Assembly: GCF_002197845.1 (NCBI RefSeq)
Contig: NZ_NIDE01000014.1
Coordinates: 248,001-312,000 of the forward strand
Direction: 5' to 3'
Source: Fimbriiglobus ruber
Lineage (GTDB): Bacteria > Planctomycetota > Planctomycetia > Gemmatales > Gemmataceae
Length of the DNA stretch: 64,000 bases
Every line of letters starts with the position of its first letter. Position 1 is the stretch's first letter. Below, piece by piece: positions 16,628-25,082 of the stretch. The position numbers and the translations under genes were made by a program. Below the pieces are notes generated by a model. It had not been told where the DNA came from. It searched no databases and worked only from the letters and a program-made list of their open reading frames with translations.

Positions 16628-18530
16628 GTAACTTCTCAATAACTTCCTGCGACGGTCGCCGAGCAGGGGGTGCTTGCGTTTAGAAATTCCGGGTCCGTGG
16701 CGCAGCTGATCGAAGGGGGGTTTCTTATGTTGGCCGCATGAACCTTTCCGCGAGTACTGACGGCAACGACTCCGGCCGGGAGGTGGCAACACCCGCGGCG
16801 GCGTCATGGCCAGAAGTCATCGCGGGCATCCGCGACGACGACAGAACCCCTCTCGTGCTTCTCTTGCTGAAGGTGATCGAAGAGTACTCCCAACGCATTG
16901 CGGATCTCGAAACCGAACTTACGCAACTCACGGGAGAGATCACACAACTCAAGGGAGGTCCGAAGAAACCCGCGTCCAACAGCAAGCCCAGCAAGTTAAG
17001 CAAGCCCTTCACTCCTCCATTGCCCGATGGCAAGAGGCCCGGTTCGCAGAAGCGTTCGAAGACCCACGATCTGCCGATTCACGCCGAGGTTCCGGTCACG
17101 CCGAAACCGTTGCCGCCCGACGCGAAGTTGTTGCGTCGCGATGCGTTCGTCGTGCAGGATCTGGTGATCAAAACACACAACACGCGGTATTGGTTGGAAA
17201 CCTGGCAGGCGCCGACGGGGGAGTGGATTCGTGGCGAACTGCCGGCGGGAATTCGCGGGCATTTCGGTCCCGGATTGCTTGGTTTCGTGTTGCAACAGCA
17301 TTACGCGGCCCACGTTCCCCAGAGTCGCCTTCTCGAAGAATTGCGGGATTACGGCGTCGACATTTCCGCGGGCCAAGTCAACAACATGTTGACCGAGAAT
17401 CACGCGGCGTTTCACGCAGAGAAGGACGCCTTGTTGCCGACGGCCTTGCAGGTTTTCACCTGCCTGAACGTGGACGATTCGGGGGCTCCCCACCAGGGAC
17501 GTTACGGTTCGTGTCTGTGCATTTGCAATGAATTCTTCACGTCCTTCCACAGCAGCGACACGAAAGAGCGGAGCAAATTCCTGGATGTGCTGCGTTGCGG
17601 TCGGATCGATTATGTGCTGAACGAGCATGCCTGGGCCTACCTGACGCGACAGGGGTTGCCTGCCAAAATCTGGCCGTTGTTGCAAGCCGAGGTGTCGACC
17701 GGCGACGTGGGGGAGCGTCCGTTCGTGACACGGACGTTCGCGGATGTGTCGGCCTGGAATCAGCATTTGGATGGCCTGGGAATCGACAACGCGAAGCATC
17801 GTCAAACGATGACGGAGGCGGCGTTGCTGGGCAGCGCGATTGCTCACGGCCTATCGCCGAACTTGGGCCTCGTCAGCGATGGCTCGGCGATTTATGCCCT
17901 GTTCGTTCATGGCTTGTGCTGGATTCACCAGGAACGCAATCTGGCCAAGTTGACGCCGTGTGGCCGTGAGCAATGTCAAGCGATGGAAGAGGTGTTGACG
18001 GCGGTCTGGCAACTGTACGCCGACTTGAAGGCGTATCGTTTGGCGCCGACGCCGAGCCAGGCCGAGTTGCTGCGAGCGCGTTTCGATGCCATCGTCGGCC
18101 GCACGACCATCTGGCCGGAGTTGAACGCGGCGTTGCAGCGTATGGCGGGCAAGAAAGCGGACTTGTTACGGGTTCTGGATCGTCCGGACCTGCCGCTGCA
18201 CACCAACACGGCCGAGCGTGATTTTCGGGACTGGGCGACGAAGCGGAAGATCAGTGCCGGCACGCGTGGCGAGTTGGGCAAGCGTTGCCGGGATACGTTT
18301 TTGAGTTTGAAGTCGACGTGCAAGAAGCTGGGAGTTCGCTTTACGTCCTACCTTCAGGATCGAATCCTGAAGGCGGGAGAGTTACTTCCTTTATCGGAGT
18401 TGGTCCGCCAGAGAGCGGCCGGTTCCGCAACGATATAGACTTCTATTCAAGCTCTCGACGCCACCGAACTTCCTGTTCGGCGGGGCACCCGCGCGCGATG
18501 CCGACGCCCGCGGGGTTATTGAGAAGTTAC
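16628..18530. mobile_element. Complete IS66-family insertion sequence (1903 bp)
   Basis: Terminal inverted repeats GTAACTTCTCAATAAC (16628-16643) and its exact complement (18515-18530) bound the element. GTAA at the ends is typical of IS66. The flanks carry a perfect 8-bp target duplication GGATATTC (16620-16627 and 18531-18538), also the IS66 value. It contains one transposase gene and none of the tnpA/tnpB accessory genes, as in single-gene IS66 subgroups. Perfect duplications and full ends point to a recent, unrearranged insertion between alaS and the DUF3309 gene. Confidence 0.95.
16738..18438 (+). CDS. IS66-family transposase
   Basis: A 566-residue DDE transposase. The N-terminus has a leucine-zipper-like helix (IEEYSQRIADLETELTQLTGEITQLKGG) followed by a basic Lys/Pro/Ser linker (SNSKPSKLSKPFTPPLPDG), then the IS66 core motif GPGLLGFVLQQHYAAHVPQ. 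Candidate catalytic residues lie in LNVDDSGAP (Asp), LVSDGSAIYALFVHGLCWIHQERN (Asp) and HTNTAERDFRDWATKRKISAGTR (Glu). The frame is intact and the element ends are complete, so it may be active. Codon use is less GC-biased than neighbouring chromosomal genes, as expected for a mobile gene. Confidence 0.95.
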   Translation: MNLSASTDGNDSGREVATPAAASWPEVIAGIRDDDRTPLVLLLLKVIEEYSQRIADLETELTQLTGEITQLKGGPKKPASNSKPSKLSKPFTPPLPDGKRPGSQKRSKTHDLPIHAEVPVTPKPLPPDAKLLRRDAFVVQDLVIKTHNTRYWLETWQAPTGEWIRGELPAGIRGHFGPGLLGFVLQQHYAAHVPQSRLLEELRDYGVDISAGQVNNMLTENHAAFHAEKDALLPTALQVFTCLNVDDSGAPHQGRYGSCLCICNEFFTSFHSSDTKERSKFLDVLRCGRIDYVLNEHAWAYLTRQGLPAKIWPLLQAEVSTGDVGERPFVTRTFADVSAWNQHLDGLGIDNAKHRQTMTEAALLGSAIAHGLSPNLGLVSDGSAIYALFVHGLCWIHQERNLAKLTPCGREQCQAMEEVLTAVWQLYADLKAYRLAPTPSQAELLRARFDAIVGRTTIWPELNAALQRMAGKKADLLRVLDRPDLPLHTNTAERDFRDWATKRKISAGTRGELGKRCRDTFLSLKSTCKKLGVRFTSYLQDRILKAGELLPLSELVRQRAAGSATI

Positions 18531-18700
18531 GGATATTCTGGAAGGTTTAAAGCTGATGAACTGACCCTCGCTCTATGATGAGCGAGGGTTGATGAGCAGC
18601 GTGTTGCTCAATGTGCGTCTCTGGCCCGCCCACTACGTCGGCCGCCACTCTGCCATTTCGACCGCCGATAAGCCGCTCGTTACGTCACTTTGTATGCGGT

Positions 18701-18862
18701 TCAAACCACTCGCATGACGAGGACCACGAGCAGGACCAGAACCAACAGGCTCAGAACGCCCGACGGCGCCGCCCCCCAATCCGCGCGGCGGCTATAGCCG
18801 TATCCTCCGCCGAATAGCGCCATGACGATAATGACTAGCAGGACGATTTCGAGAATACCCAT
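18701..18862 (-). CDS. DUF3309-type small membrane protein, 53 aa
   Basis: The minus-strand frame MGILEIVLLVIIVMALFGGGYG, then SRRADWGAAPSG and a second hydrophobic helix ending VLVMRVV, gives a 53-residue protein. Two membrane segments are joined by a short basic/Trp/Gly loop, which is the pattern of DUF3309 small proteins (two helices around a WGYGPSG-like turn). AAGGAG lies 6-11 bases before the ATG, so the start is firm. Its role is unknown; relatives are often induced in stress or stationary phase. Nothing else of gene size fits between the IS66 element and the esterase gene. Confidence 0.82.
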   Translation of the reverse strand: MGILEIVLLVIIVMALFGGGYGYSRRADWGAAPSGVLSLLVLVLLVVLVMRVV

Positions 18863-19040
18863 GTCGGCTCCTTGGTAATGATGTGGATCGCAAAGATCAC
18901 TATCGCACCATCAATGCCAAAGAGCCTTCGAAAATACACGATAAATTTGAAACACTGTAGTTGTGGCTGACAAGTCGGGTTGTGCGAGCAATTCCCGACC
19001 ACCGTTACGATCAATATTCCTGCGCCCCACCTCGGATGGA

Positions 19041-19922
19041 TCACCGGAAGAGCCGCTGCGCGAACAAATACAGATCGTTTTTCCAGACCGGGAAGTCGTG
19101 CCCGCCGGCGTCGACGTGCCAGACGTGGGGCACGTTCTTTTCTTTCAGATAGGCATGCGTCCGCTGGCTGATGTTGATGAGCCCGTCCTTGTCGCCGCAG
19201 GAAATCCAAAGGAGCTTCAGCATTTTGGCCGCCTCGTCCGGCTTCGGCACCAGCTTCTCGGGCGACCGCGTGTTCGGGGCGGAAGAGAAGCCGCCGACCC
19301 ACGCGAACGTGTCGAGGTGGCCCAGCCCGAAGTTCAGGGACTGCCCGCCGCCCATCGAGAGCCCCGCGAGGGCACGGCTCTCGCGGTCCTTCTTGACGGG
19401 GTAGGTCTTTTCGACGAACGGGATGACGTCCTTCAGCAAATCGCCCTCGAACGTCTCGAACGCCTTGGCGTGTTGGAAGACGTTGCCCTCCGCGCGGTCG
19501 TTCGGTTGCGCCCGGCCGTTCGGCATGACGACGATCATCGGCGTCAGTTTCTTGTCCGCGTAGAGGTTGTCCAGGATAACGTCTGGCGCGCCACCCCTCC
19601 GCCACTCTTCCTCGTCCCCGCCGATGCCGTGCAGGAGGTAGAGGACGGGGTAGGTGGTCTCTTTCGTGTAACCGGGCGGGGTGTAGACGAGCATCTTCCG
19701 CTTGTTGCCGACGGTCGTGGAATCGTATTCCACCTTCTCGATCGTGCCGTGTGGAATGTCGTCGCGTTTCTTGTCGAAGCCCTTGGGGGCGGCCGGGAAG
19801 GCGGCCTTGTCGTTCGGCCCGAGTACGATCGGCCCACCCCCCTTCCTGGGCTGTGGCGCCTGTGCCGCGGCAACCGCAAAGGCGAGCGGCAACGCAAGAC
19901 CGGTGATCCAAAATCGGTTCAT
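19041..19922 (-). CDS. Secreted esterase of the feruloyl-esterase/alpha-beta hydrolase type
   Basis: A 293-residue secreted esterase. The signal peptide is MNRFWITGLALPLAFAVAAAQA. The mature part contains VYTPPGYTKETTYPVLYLLHGIGGDEEEW (oxyanion region), GLSMGGGQSL (nucleophile Ser in GxSxGG) and GGHDFPVWK (catalytic His), the layout of the Esterase-D/feruloyl-esterase group. The acid is probably the Asp near ISCGDKDGL. It precedes DUF1501 in the same direction on the minus strand (stop of DUF1501 at 19955, 32 bp from this start), so they may be one transcript. Natural substrate unknown; polysaccharide esters are plausible. Confidence 0.88.
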   Translation of the reverse strand: MNRFWITGLALPLAFAVAAAQAPQPRKGGGPIVLGPNDKAAFPAAPKGFDKKRDDIPHGTIEKVEYDSTTVGNKRKMLVYTPPGYTKETTYPVLYLLHGIGGDEEEWRRGGAPDVILDNLYADKKLTPMIVVMPNGRAQPNDRAEGNVFQHAKAFETFEGDLLKDVIPFVEKTYPVKKDRESRALAGLSMGGGQSLNFGLGHLDTFAWVGGFSSAPNTRSPEKLVPKPDEAAKMLKLLWISCGDKDGLINISQRTHAYLKEKNVPHVWHVDAGGHDFPVWKNDLYLFAQRLFR

Positions 19923-19954
19923 GGGAGTGCTCCGAGTCATTCCGCGTGTCGTCT

Positions 19955-21397
19955 TCACGCCAACACGTCGCGGACGACGTGGCCGTGGACGTCGGTGAGC
20001 CGGCGGTCGACGCCGTTGTGCCGGAAGGTGAGCCGTTCGTGGTCGATGCCCATCAGGTGCAGCATCGTCGCGTGCAGGTCGTAGGAGTACGTTTTCCCCT
20101 CGGCCGCCTGCCAGCCCCAGTCGTCGCTCTTGCCGTATGTCGCGCCGGCCTTGACCCCGGCTCCCGCCAGCCACGTCACGAACGTCCCGCCGTTGTGGTC
20201 CCGGCCGACCGAGCCCTGCGCGAACGGCGTGCGGCCGAACTCCGTACTCCACACGACGAGCGTGTCTTCGAACAAGCCCCGCTGCTTGAGGTCGCGGAGT
20301 AGGGCCGCGATCGGCTTGTCTACCGTCGCCGCGATCGCGGGGAGTTCCGTCTGGATGTTCGCGTGATTGTCCCAGTTCGCACTCGGCCCGTCCGGCCCGC
20401 TCCAGACCTGGACGAACCGCACGCCGCGCTCGACCAGCCGGCGGGCGAGCAGACAGCGGCGGCCGAAATCCTCGGTCGGCTTCTCGTCCGCCCCGTAAGC
20501 CGCCCGGGTTTCCTTCGTTTCCCGTGCGAGGTCGAACGCTTCGGGGGCCGCGACCTGCATCTTGGCCGCCAGTTCGTAGGACGCGATCCGGGCTTCGAGG
20601 CGGGTGTCGGTCGGGTCGGCGGCCGCGTGGGCGCGGTTGAATTGATCGAGGAGGGCGAGCCCGTCCTTGTCCGCGGTCGGGGTGGCGGTCTTGAACTTCG
20701 GGTCGGCGAACAGGTCGGGGACGGGCGGGTTCGCCCCCGCGCCGATGACGACGCCCTGGTGCTTGGCGGGGAGGAATGCGGCCGAGAAGTTGCCCTGGTT
20801 GTTGTACGGCAGCCCGCGGGCGTCCGGCAGGACGACGAACGCCGGCAGGTTGTCGGCCAGCGCGCCGAGGCCGTAGGAGATCCACGCCCCGGCGCACGGG
20901 AACCCGGGCAGCAGGAACCCGGTGTTCATCATGTAGCTGCCCTGGCCGTGGACGTTCGTCTTGGACGCCATCGCCATGAAAAACGCTATCTCGTCCACGC
21001 ACTTGGCCTGGTGTGGGAAAACGGTACTCACCCACCGCCCGCTCTGCCCGTGTTTTTTGAATTCAAACGGGCTCTTCATCAGCGCGCCGGCGTCCCCGGT
21101 GAATCCTTCCGGCCGCTCCTTGGGGCCGAGCTTCTGGCCGTGCAGCCGGGCGAGTTCCGGCTTGTAATCGAACGTGTCCATCGGGCTCGCGCCGCCGTTC
21201 ATGAACAGCTGGATGACGCGGCGGACCTTCGCCTTGTGGTGCAGCCCGCCGTTGAACTCGGGCCGCGGGCGGTCCGGGCCGGCGGCCGCGTCCCGCGCGA
21301 GCAGGTGGGCGAGCGCGACCCCGCCGAAGCCTCCGCCGACCTGCCAGAGGAAGCCGCGGCGCGACGAACGAGCGGCAGGAAGGGGATTCAGGGTCAT
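19955..21397 (-). CDS. DUF1501 protein
   Basis: A 480-residue DUF1501 protein. The leader RRGFLWQVGGGFGGVALAHLLARDAAAG is twin-arginine-type. Typical motifs are VIQLFMNGGASPMDTFDYKPELARLHG, GRWVSTVFPHQAKCVDEIAFF, PNWDNH-like SANWDNHANIQ, and VWSTEFGRTPFAQG followed by GRDHNGG. It lies 32 bp upstream of the esterase on the same strand, which suggests co-transcription and a shared role in exported polymer processing; this is inference. It is closer in length and motifs to the 6459 DUF1501 protein than to the 4839 one. Confidence 0.92.
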   Translation of the reverse strand: MTLNPLPAARSSRRGFLWQVGGGFGGVALAHLLARDAAAGPDRPRPEFNGGLHHKAKVRRVIQLFMNGGASPMDTFDYKPELARLHGQKLGPKERPEGFTGDAGALMKSPFEFKKHGQSGRWVSTVFPHQAKCVDEIAFFMAMASKTNVHGQGSYMMNTGFLLPGFPCAGAWISYGLGALADNLPAFVVLPDARGLPYNNQGNFSAAFLPAKHQGVVIGAGANPPVPDLFADPKFKTATPTADKDGLALLDQFNRAHAAADPTDTRLEARIASYELAAKMQVAAPEAFDLARETKETRAAYGADEKPTEDFGRRCLLARRLVERGVRFVQVWSGPDGPSANWDNHANIQTELPAIAATVDKPIAALLRDLKQRGLFEDTLVVWSTEFGRTPFAQGSVGRDHNGGTFVTWLAGAGVKAGATYGKSDDWGWQAAEGKTYSYDLHATMLHLMGIDHERLTFRHNGVDRRLTDVHGHVVRDVLA

Positions 21398-21574
21398 GAG
21401 AGGATACCCGGCGGGAGGGGGACGGTTCGCCGCACGGAGCTGGAGTCCGTGGGCGGTCGTCCCATCCCGACAGCATACCGCCCCGGCGGTCGTAATGCCT
21501 CGTGATTTCCCGGTTCACAGTCCGGGTAGTGGTGTCCGGTCCCGGCCTGCGTTCGGTAGTCGGTGCGTTCGCTT

Positions 21575-21612
21575 CCCCGGTGTCCCCGGGCTCCCGCCCG
21601 GGGACACCGGGG
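21575..21612. repeat. Perfect 16-bp-stem hairpin, same family as the copy-1 MITE target
   Basis: CCCCGGTGTCCCCGGG (21575-21590), loop CTCCCG, then the exact complement (21597-21612). The arms match those of the hairpin interrupted by the MITE at 13504-13664, and the loops differ by one base when read from the opposite strand. This is an unoccupied member of that hairpin family, lying between a DUF1501 promoter region and a lipoprotein-like gene. Confidence 0.85.
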
Positions 21613-21736
21613 CGGACGCGGACCCACATTGGGGACCGGCAGACCGACATCCGACACCACCCAGACCGTGTACGAGAGCGAAACGTCGCGAGGCATCGTT
21701 CCATCATTGGTTACGACGCGACGATTCTCGCCTCGG

Positions 21737-22291
21737 CTACTTCTTGGGCACGGGGTTCCCGGCCGGCTGGGGCGCTTCGTCTTTCGGCTGGGGCAGCATC
21801 TCCTTGATCCGATTCAGCCGCGCTTCGAGGGCCGCCCGCCTGGCCGCCTCCTCCGGCGGCTCGGCACCGCCGCCCGACGTCTTCGCGGCAAAGTCCTGGA
21901 ACGTCTGTTCGACTTCGTCCCGGCCAAACACCTCTTTCCGCAGCACTTTCCCGGCCAGATCGTACACGGTGACTTCGAAGCGGTCGTCGGCCGGTTTGGC
22001 CCGGTCGTACCGTGCTTCCATGACCACCTTGCCGCCGGTCCACCGCTTCTCGCTGTGGAAACTGAAGCTGTCGACCCCGTTCTCGTACGCCCGGCTGACG
22101 ACCATCGTGTCCAGCCACGCCTGCCGGTCGTGCTTGCCGACGGGCGTCAGGGCGCGGTCCCACGAGTCGTCGACCTGTTTCTGGTCGTCGGCTGTTAACC
22201 GGGCAGGAAGCGGGGTCGTGAGCGGGCCGCCGCAGCCGAGAGCCAACGAAAGACCGAGGCCGGCCACCGCCGGCAGAAACGCGTGGCGCAT
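21737..22291 (-). CDS. Lipoprotein or secreted protein, 184 aa
   Basis: The ATG at 22291 (MRHAFLPAVAGLGLSLALGCGG) has GGAGG a few bases upstream. The leader ends in LALGC, a lipobox-like site, though Ala at -3 is not the common residue, so lipidation is probable rather than certain. The mature region is charged with a FEVTVYDLAGKVLRKEVFG beta segment and a helical C-terminus rich in Glu/Pro (EEAARRAALEARLNRIKEMLPQPKDEAPQ). I do not recognise a family. It is divergent from icd (22501), leaving about 210 bases for both promoters. Confidence 0.65.
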   Translation of the reverse strand: MRHAFLPAVAGLGLSLALGCGGPLTTPLPARLTADDQKQVDDSWDRALTPVGKHDRQAWLDTMVVSRAYENGVDSFSFHSEKRWTGGKVVMEARYDRAKPADDRFEVTVYDLAGKVLRKEVFGRDEVEQTFQDFAAKTSGGGAEPPEEAARRAALEARLNRIKEMLPQPKDEAPQPAGNPVPKK

Positions 22292-22500
22292 GATCGCGCC
22301 TCCGATGAAGGGAAAGGTGACAGGGTGCAATCGGGAAACGGTCGACGAATTCACGATCCCGCGGCGGGCGGTTTATTCCCGCGGGCCGGGCGCTTCCGCG
22401 TCGTGTCCGCGGTGCCTTCCTTCTGTTCGCCCCCGCGGTGGGCGCGTAGGTTAATCGATTATCGCCGACGGCGCGATCCCCTATCTCCGCAGGCCCTGCC

Positions 22501-23880
22501 ATGACCGCACCCACGTACGACAAACTCACCCCCCCGACGTCCGGTTCCCGCGTCACCCTCGGCGGCGACGGCAAGTGGAAGATCCCGGACGACCCGATCG
22601 TCGTCCTGATCAAGGGCGACGGGATCGGGGCCGACGTGAACGGCGTCCCGGGGATCTCGACGGCCGCGGTCAAAGTCCTCGACGCGGCCGTCCAGGCGTG
22701 CTACGGGGCGAAGCGGAAGATCGTGTGGTTCGACGCCCACGCCGGCGACGTGGCCCGCGCCCTCTACAACCCCGGCATCACCGACGACCAGGTCAAGGCG
22801 CTCGACGAGAACGGCCAGCGGCAGGTCTACCTGCCGGACGACACCCTCAAGGCGTTCGACTACTACAAGGTCGGCCTCAAGGGGCCGCTCACCACGCCCA
22901 TCGGCGGCGGGTTCCGGTCGATCAACGTCTTCCTGCGGTTCAAGTTCGACCTGTACGGCTGCGTCCGCCCGGTCAAGTATTTCAAGGGCGTGGACGCCCC
23001 GAACCGGAACGCGAACAAGGTCGACATGTGCATCTTCCGCGAGAACACGGAAGACGTGTACTGCGGGATCGAGTTCAAGAGCGGCAGCGAGCGGGCGAAG
23101 AAACTGGTCGCGTTCCTCCGCGAGATGGGGTACGGGCCGGACGTCCTACTCGACTCGGCCGGGATCGGGATCAAGCCGATCAGCCCCGAGCGGAGCCGCC
23201 GGCTCATCCGCATGGCCATCCAGTACGCGCTCGACAAGAAGTGCCCCAGCGTGACCCTGTGCCACAAGGGGAACATCATGAAGTTCACCGAGGGCGCGTT
23301 CAAGGACTGGGGCTACGAACTCGCCAAGGCCGAGTTCCGCGACAAGATCGTAACCGAAGACGAGGTTTACAAGGACCACGGCGGCAAGACGCCGGCCGGC
23401 AAGCTGCTCATCAAGGACCGGATCGCGGACAGCATGTTCCAGCAGATCCAGCTCCGCCCGGAGGAGTACAGCGTGATCGCGACCCCGAACCTGAACGGCG
23501 ACTACCTGAGCGACGCGGTGGCCGCCCTGACCGGCGGGATCGGGCTGGCGGCCGGCGCCAACATCGGCGACGGCGCGGCCATGTTCGAGGCCACCCACGG
23601 CACCGCCCCGAAGTACACCGGCCAGAACCGGGCGAACCCCGGGGCCGTCCTCCTGAGCGGCGTGCTGCTCCTCGAATTCCTGGGCTGGTTCGAGGCGGCC
23701 AAGCTGGTCAACGAGGCGGTCGAGAAGACCTTCTCCGAGGCCGAGGAAACGGCCAAGAAGGGCCCGGGCGGCAAACTGCACGTGACCTACGACATCGCCC
23801 GCCAGTTCCCCGGCTACGGCGAGCAGGCCGGCGCGTCCAGCACGGCGTTCGCCGACCGGATCATCGAGCTGATGAAGTAG
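22501..23880 (+). CDS. icd: Isocitrate dehydrogenase, NADP-dependent
   Basis: Oxidative decarboxylation of isocitrate to 2-oxoglutarate in the TCA cycle. Visible are the N-terminal IKGDGIGADV, FRSINVFLR (substrate-binding Ser140 and Arg), RENTEDVYCGIEF, HKGNIMKFTEGAFKDWGYE, ATPNLNGDYLSDAVAALTGGIGLAAGANIG (metal-binding Asp), and HGTAPKYTGQNRANPG. The Lys-Tyr after HGTAP, near residue 370, is the NADP-specificity signature. The 459-residue length is longer than E. coli IDH (416) because of an extra segment near residues 90-110. A decayed copy of its last ~17 codons lies at 25141-25197, downstream of a different gene. Confidence 0.95.
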   Translation: MTAPTYDKLTPPTSGSRVTLGGDGKWKIPDDPIVVLIKGDGIGADVNGVPGISTAAVKVLDAAVQACYGAKRKIVWFDAHAGDVARALYNPGITDDQVKALDENGQRQVYLPDDTLKAFDYYKVGLKGPLTTPIGGGFRSINVFLRFKFDLYGCVRPVKYFKGVDAPNRNANKVDMCIFRENTEDVYCGIEFKSGSERAKKLVAFLREMGYGPDVLLDSAGIGIKPISPERSRRLIRMAIQYALDKKCPSVTLCHKGNIMKFTEGAFKDWGYELAKAEFRDKIVTEDEVYKDHGGKTPAGKLLIKDRIADSMFQQIQLRPEEYSVIATPNLNGDYLSDAVAALTGGIGLAAGANIGDGAAMFEATHGTAPKYTGQNRANPGAVLLSGVLLLEFLGWFEAAKLVNEAVEKTFSEAEETAKKGPGGKLHVTYDIARQFPGYGEQAGASSTAFADRIIELMK

Positions 23881-23917
23881 CAACGACGGACAAATTGACC
23901 CGCCTGCCGCGATGATT

Positions 23918-24086
23918 CTTCAGTCCGAAGGACTGGTGGCCCTCAGCCCAGGGCAACGCCTTGGGTTGAACGGATACCAGAACATTCAGCCTGAAAGGCT
24001 GATACACAGGGGCGCCATTGGTCGATGGGGATGCCGTCCCCAGGGCGTTGCCCTGGGCTGAGGACCACCAGTCCTTCGGACTGAAG
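23918..24086. repeat. Long inverted repeat, REP-like (CTTCAGTCC...CCCAGGGCAACGCC family)
   Basis: Arms of about 45 bp (23918-23962 and 24042-24086) are near complements and start CTTCAGTCCGAAGGACTGGTGG and CAGCCCAGGGCAACGCC. The centre holds a smaller palindrome CAGCCTgaaAGGCTG. Related units lie at 43538-43752. The block sits 38 bases after the icd stop and could fold into a long hairpin; it may be a transcript end or a dispersed repeat. Confidence 0.8.
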
Positions 24087-24158
24087 ATTTGACGCAGCGG
24101 CTGGGACGATTTCCGCCAGTGCCTCATACCCCATTCCGCACCTTTTACGAATCAAACT

Positions 24159-25082
24159 ATGCGCATCGCGATCGTTGCTTTTGTCATCCTGACCGCCGCG
24201 GCGTTCGCCGCCGACCCGTGCGCGCAGCCGACGCCCGAGGAGATGGCGGCCGCCGCTGGTGTCAAGCTTCCCAAGCGGCCGTGGCACGTCGCGAACATCT
24301 GGTGGGACTTCGAGAAGCCCGTCGGACACTTCACCTCGCTCGAAATGGACGTCACCATCGATCGCGACGTGCCCGAGACGTACAACCTGTACGTCTCGCC
24401 GTGCGGCATCGCGGAAATCAACGGCTTGCAGTTCTACGGCGGCATCCAGAGCAACATCAACGGGTGGGCCAACAAGGAGAGCCGCAAGCGTGTCCACCCC
24501 GGCCGGGGCGCGATCTTTTCCCGGTGGTCGTCGGACAAGAAAACGCCGATCGGCCTGGAGCACGTCCGCACCGCGGCGGACGAGTGCCTGGTCGAGAGCG
24601 CGGGCTACGAGGGCGAGTTCGCCAGCGTGCGACGGCCGTTCGCGTGGAAGCAGGGCACGTACACCTGGAGTGTCACGAAGGGCGAGACGGTCGACCACAA
24701 GGGCGCCCCGGCCACGTGGTTCACCTGCCGCGTGAAGGACAAGTCTGGCGGCCCGACCGTCGAGGTCGGCAGCCTGCTGTTCGAGGGGAAAGACTTCACG
24801 TATTGGGCCAAACACTCGGCGTTCGTGGAAGTGTACTCGACCGAGCGCATCCCGAAATCGAACATCCCGAAAGTGAACGTCACGTTCGGCTGGCCGCGCA
24901 TCAACGACGAGAAGGCCGCGGTCAAGAAGGCGTCGGCGTACTACCCCGACCCCACGAAGGGCGTCCCCGGCTCGCCCGACTGCGCGACCGTCCGCGCCGA
25001 CGGCGACAAGTGCGTCGTGGAAGTCGGCGCGATCTTCAAGCGCGACGAAGCGAAACGGCGGCACAGCCTTGAGATTAAATAA
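24159..25082 (+). CDS. Secreted protein of unknown function, 307 aa
   Basis: The signal peptide MRIAIVAFVILTAAAFA is followed by a mature region of about 290 residues. It contains many aromatic beta-type segments (WHVANIWWDFEKPVGHFTSLEMDV, INGLQFYGGIQSNINGWANK, GAIFSRWSSD), which look like the DUF3472-type or carbohydrate-associated extracellular beta-sandwich domains, but I cannot make a firm family assignment. Cys pairs (DPCAQP, SPCG, DECLV, TCRV) may form disulfides. It follows the REP-like block. The downstream sequence carries a remnant of icd, suggesting that this gene came in by, or after, a duplication. Confidence 0.65.
   Translation: MRIAIVAFVILTAAAFAADPCAQPTPEEMAAAAGVKLPKRPWHVANIWWDFEKPVGHFTSLEMDVTIDRDVPETYNLYVSPCGIAEINGLQFYGGIQSNINGWANKESRKRVHPGRGAIFSRWSSDKKTPIGLEHVRTAADECLVESAGYEGEFASVRRPFAWKQGTYTWSVTKGETVDHKGAPATWFTCRVKDKSGGPTVEVGSLLFEGKDFTYWAKHSAFVEVYSTERIPKSNIPKVNVTFGWPRINDEKAAVKKASAYYPDPTKGVPGSPDCATVRADGDKCVVEVGAIFKRDEAKRRHSLEIK

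Noticed and set aside
18565-18588. CCCTCGCT/AGCGAGGG hairpin as a terminator
   Set aside because: No gene ends just upstream on the plus strand except the IS66 element, and no T-run follows; kept only as a note.
19041-21035. A 664-codon frame on the minus strand joining two genes
   Set aside because: Only its last ~290 codons are real (the esterase). The earlier part is the wrong phase of the DUF1501 gene.
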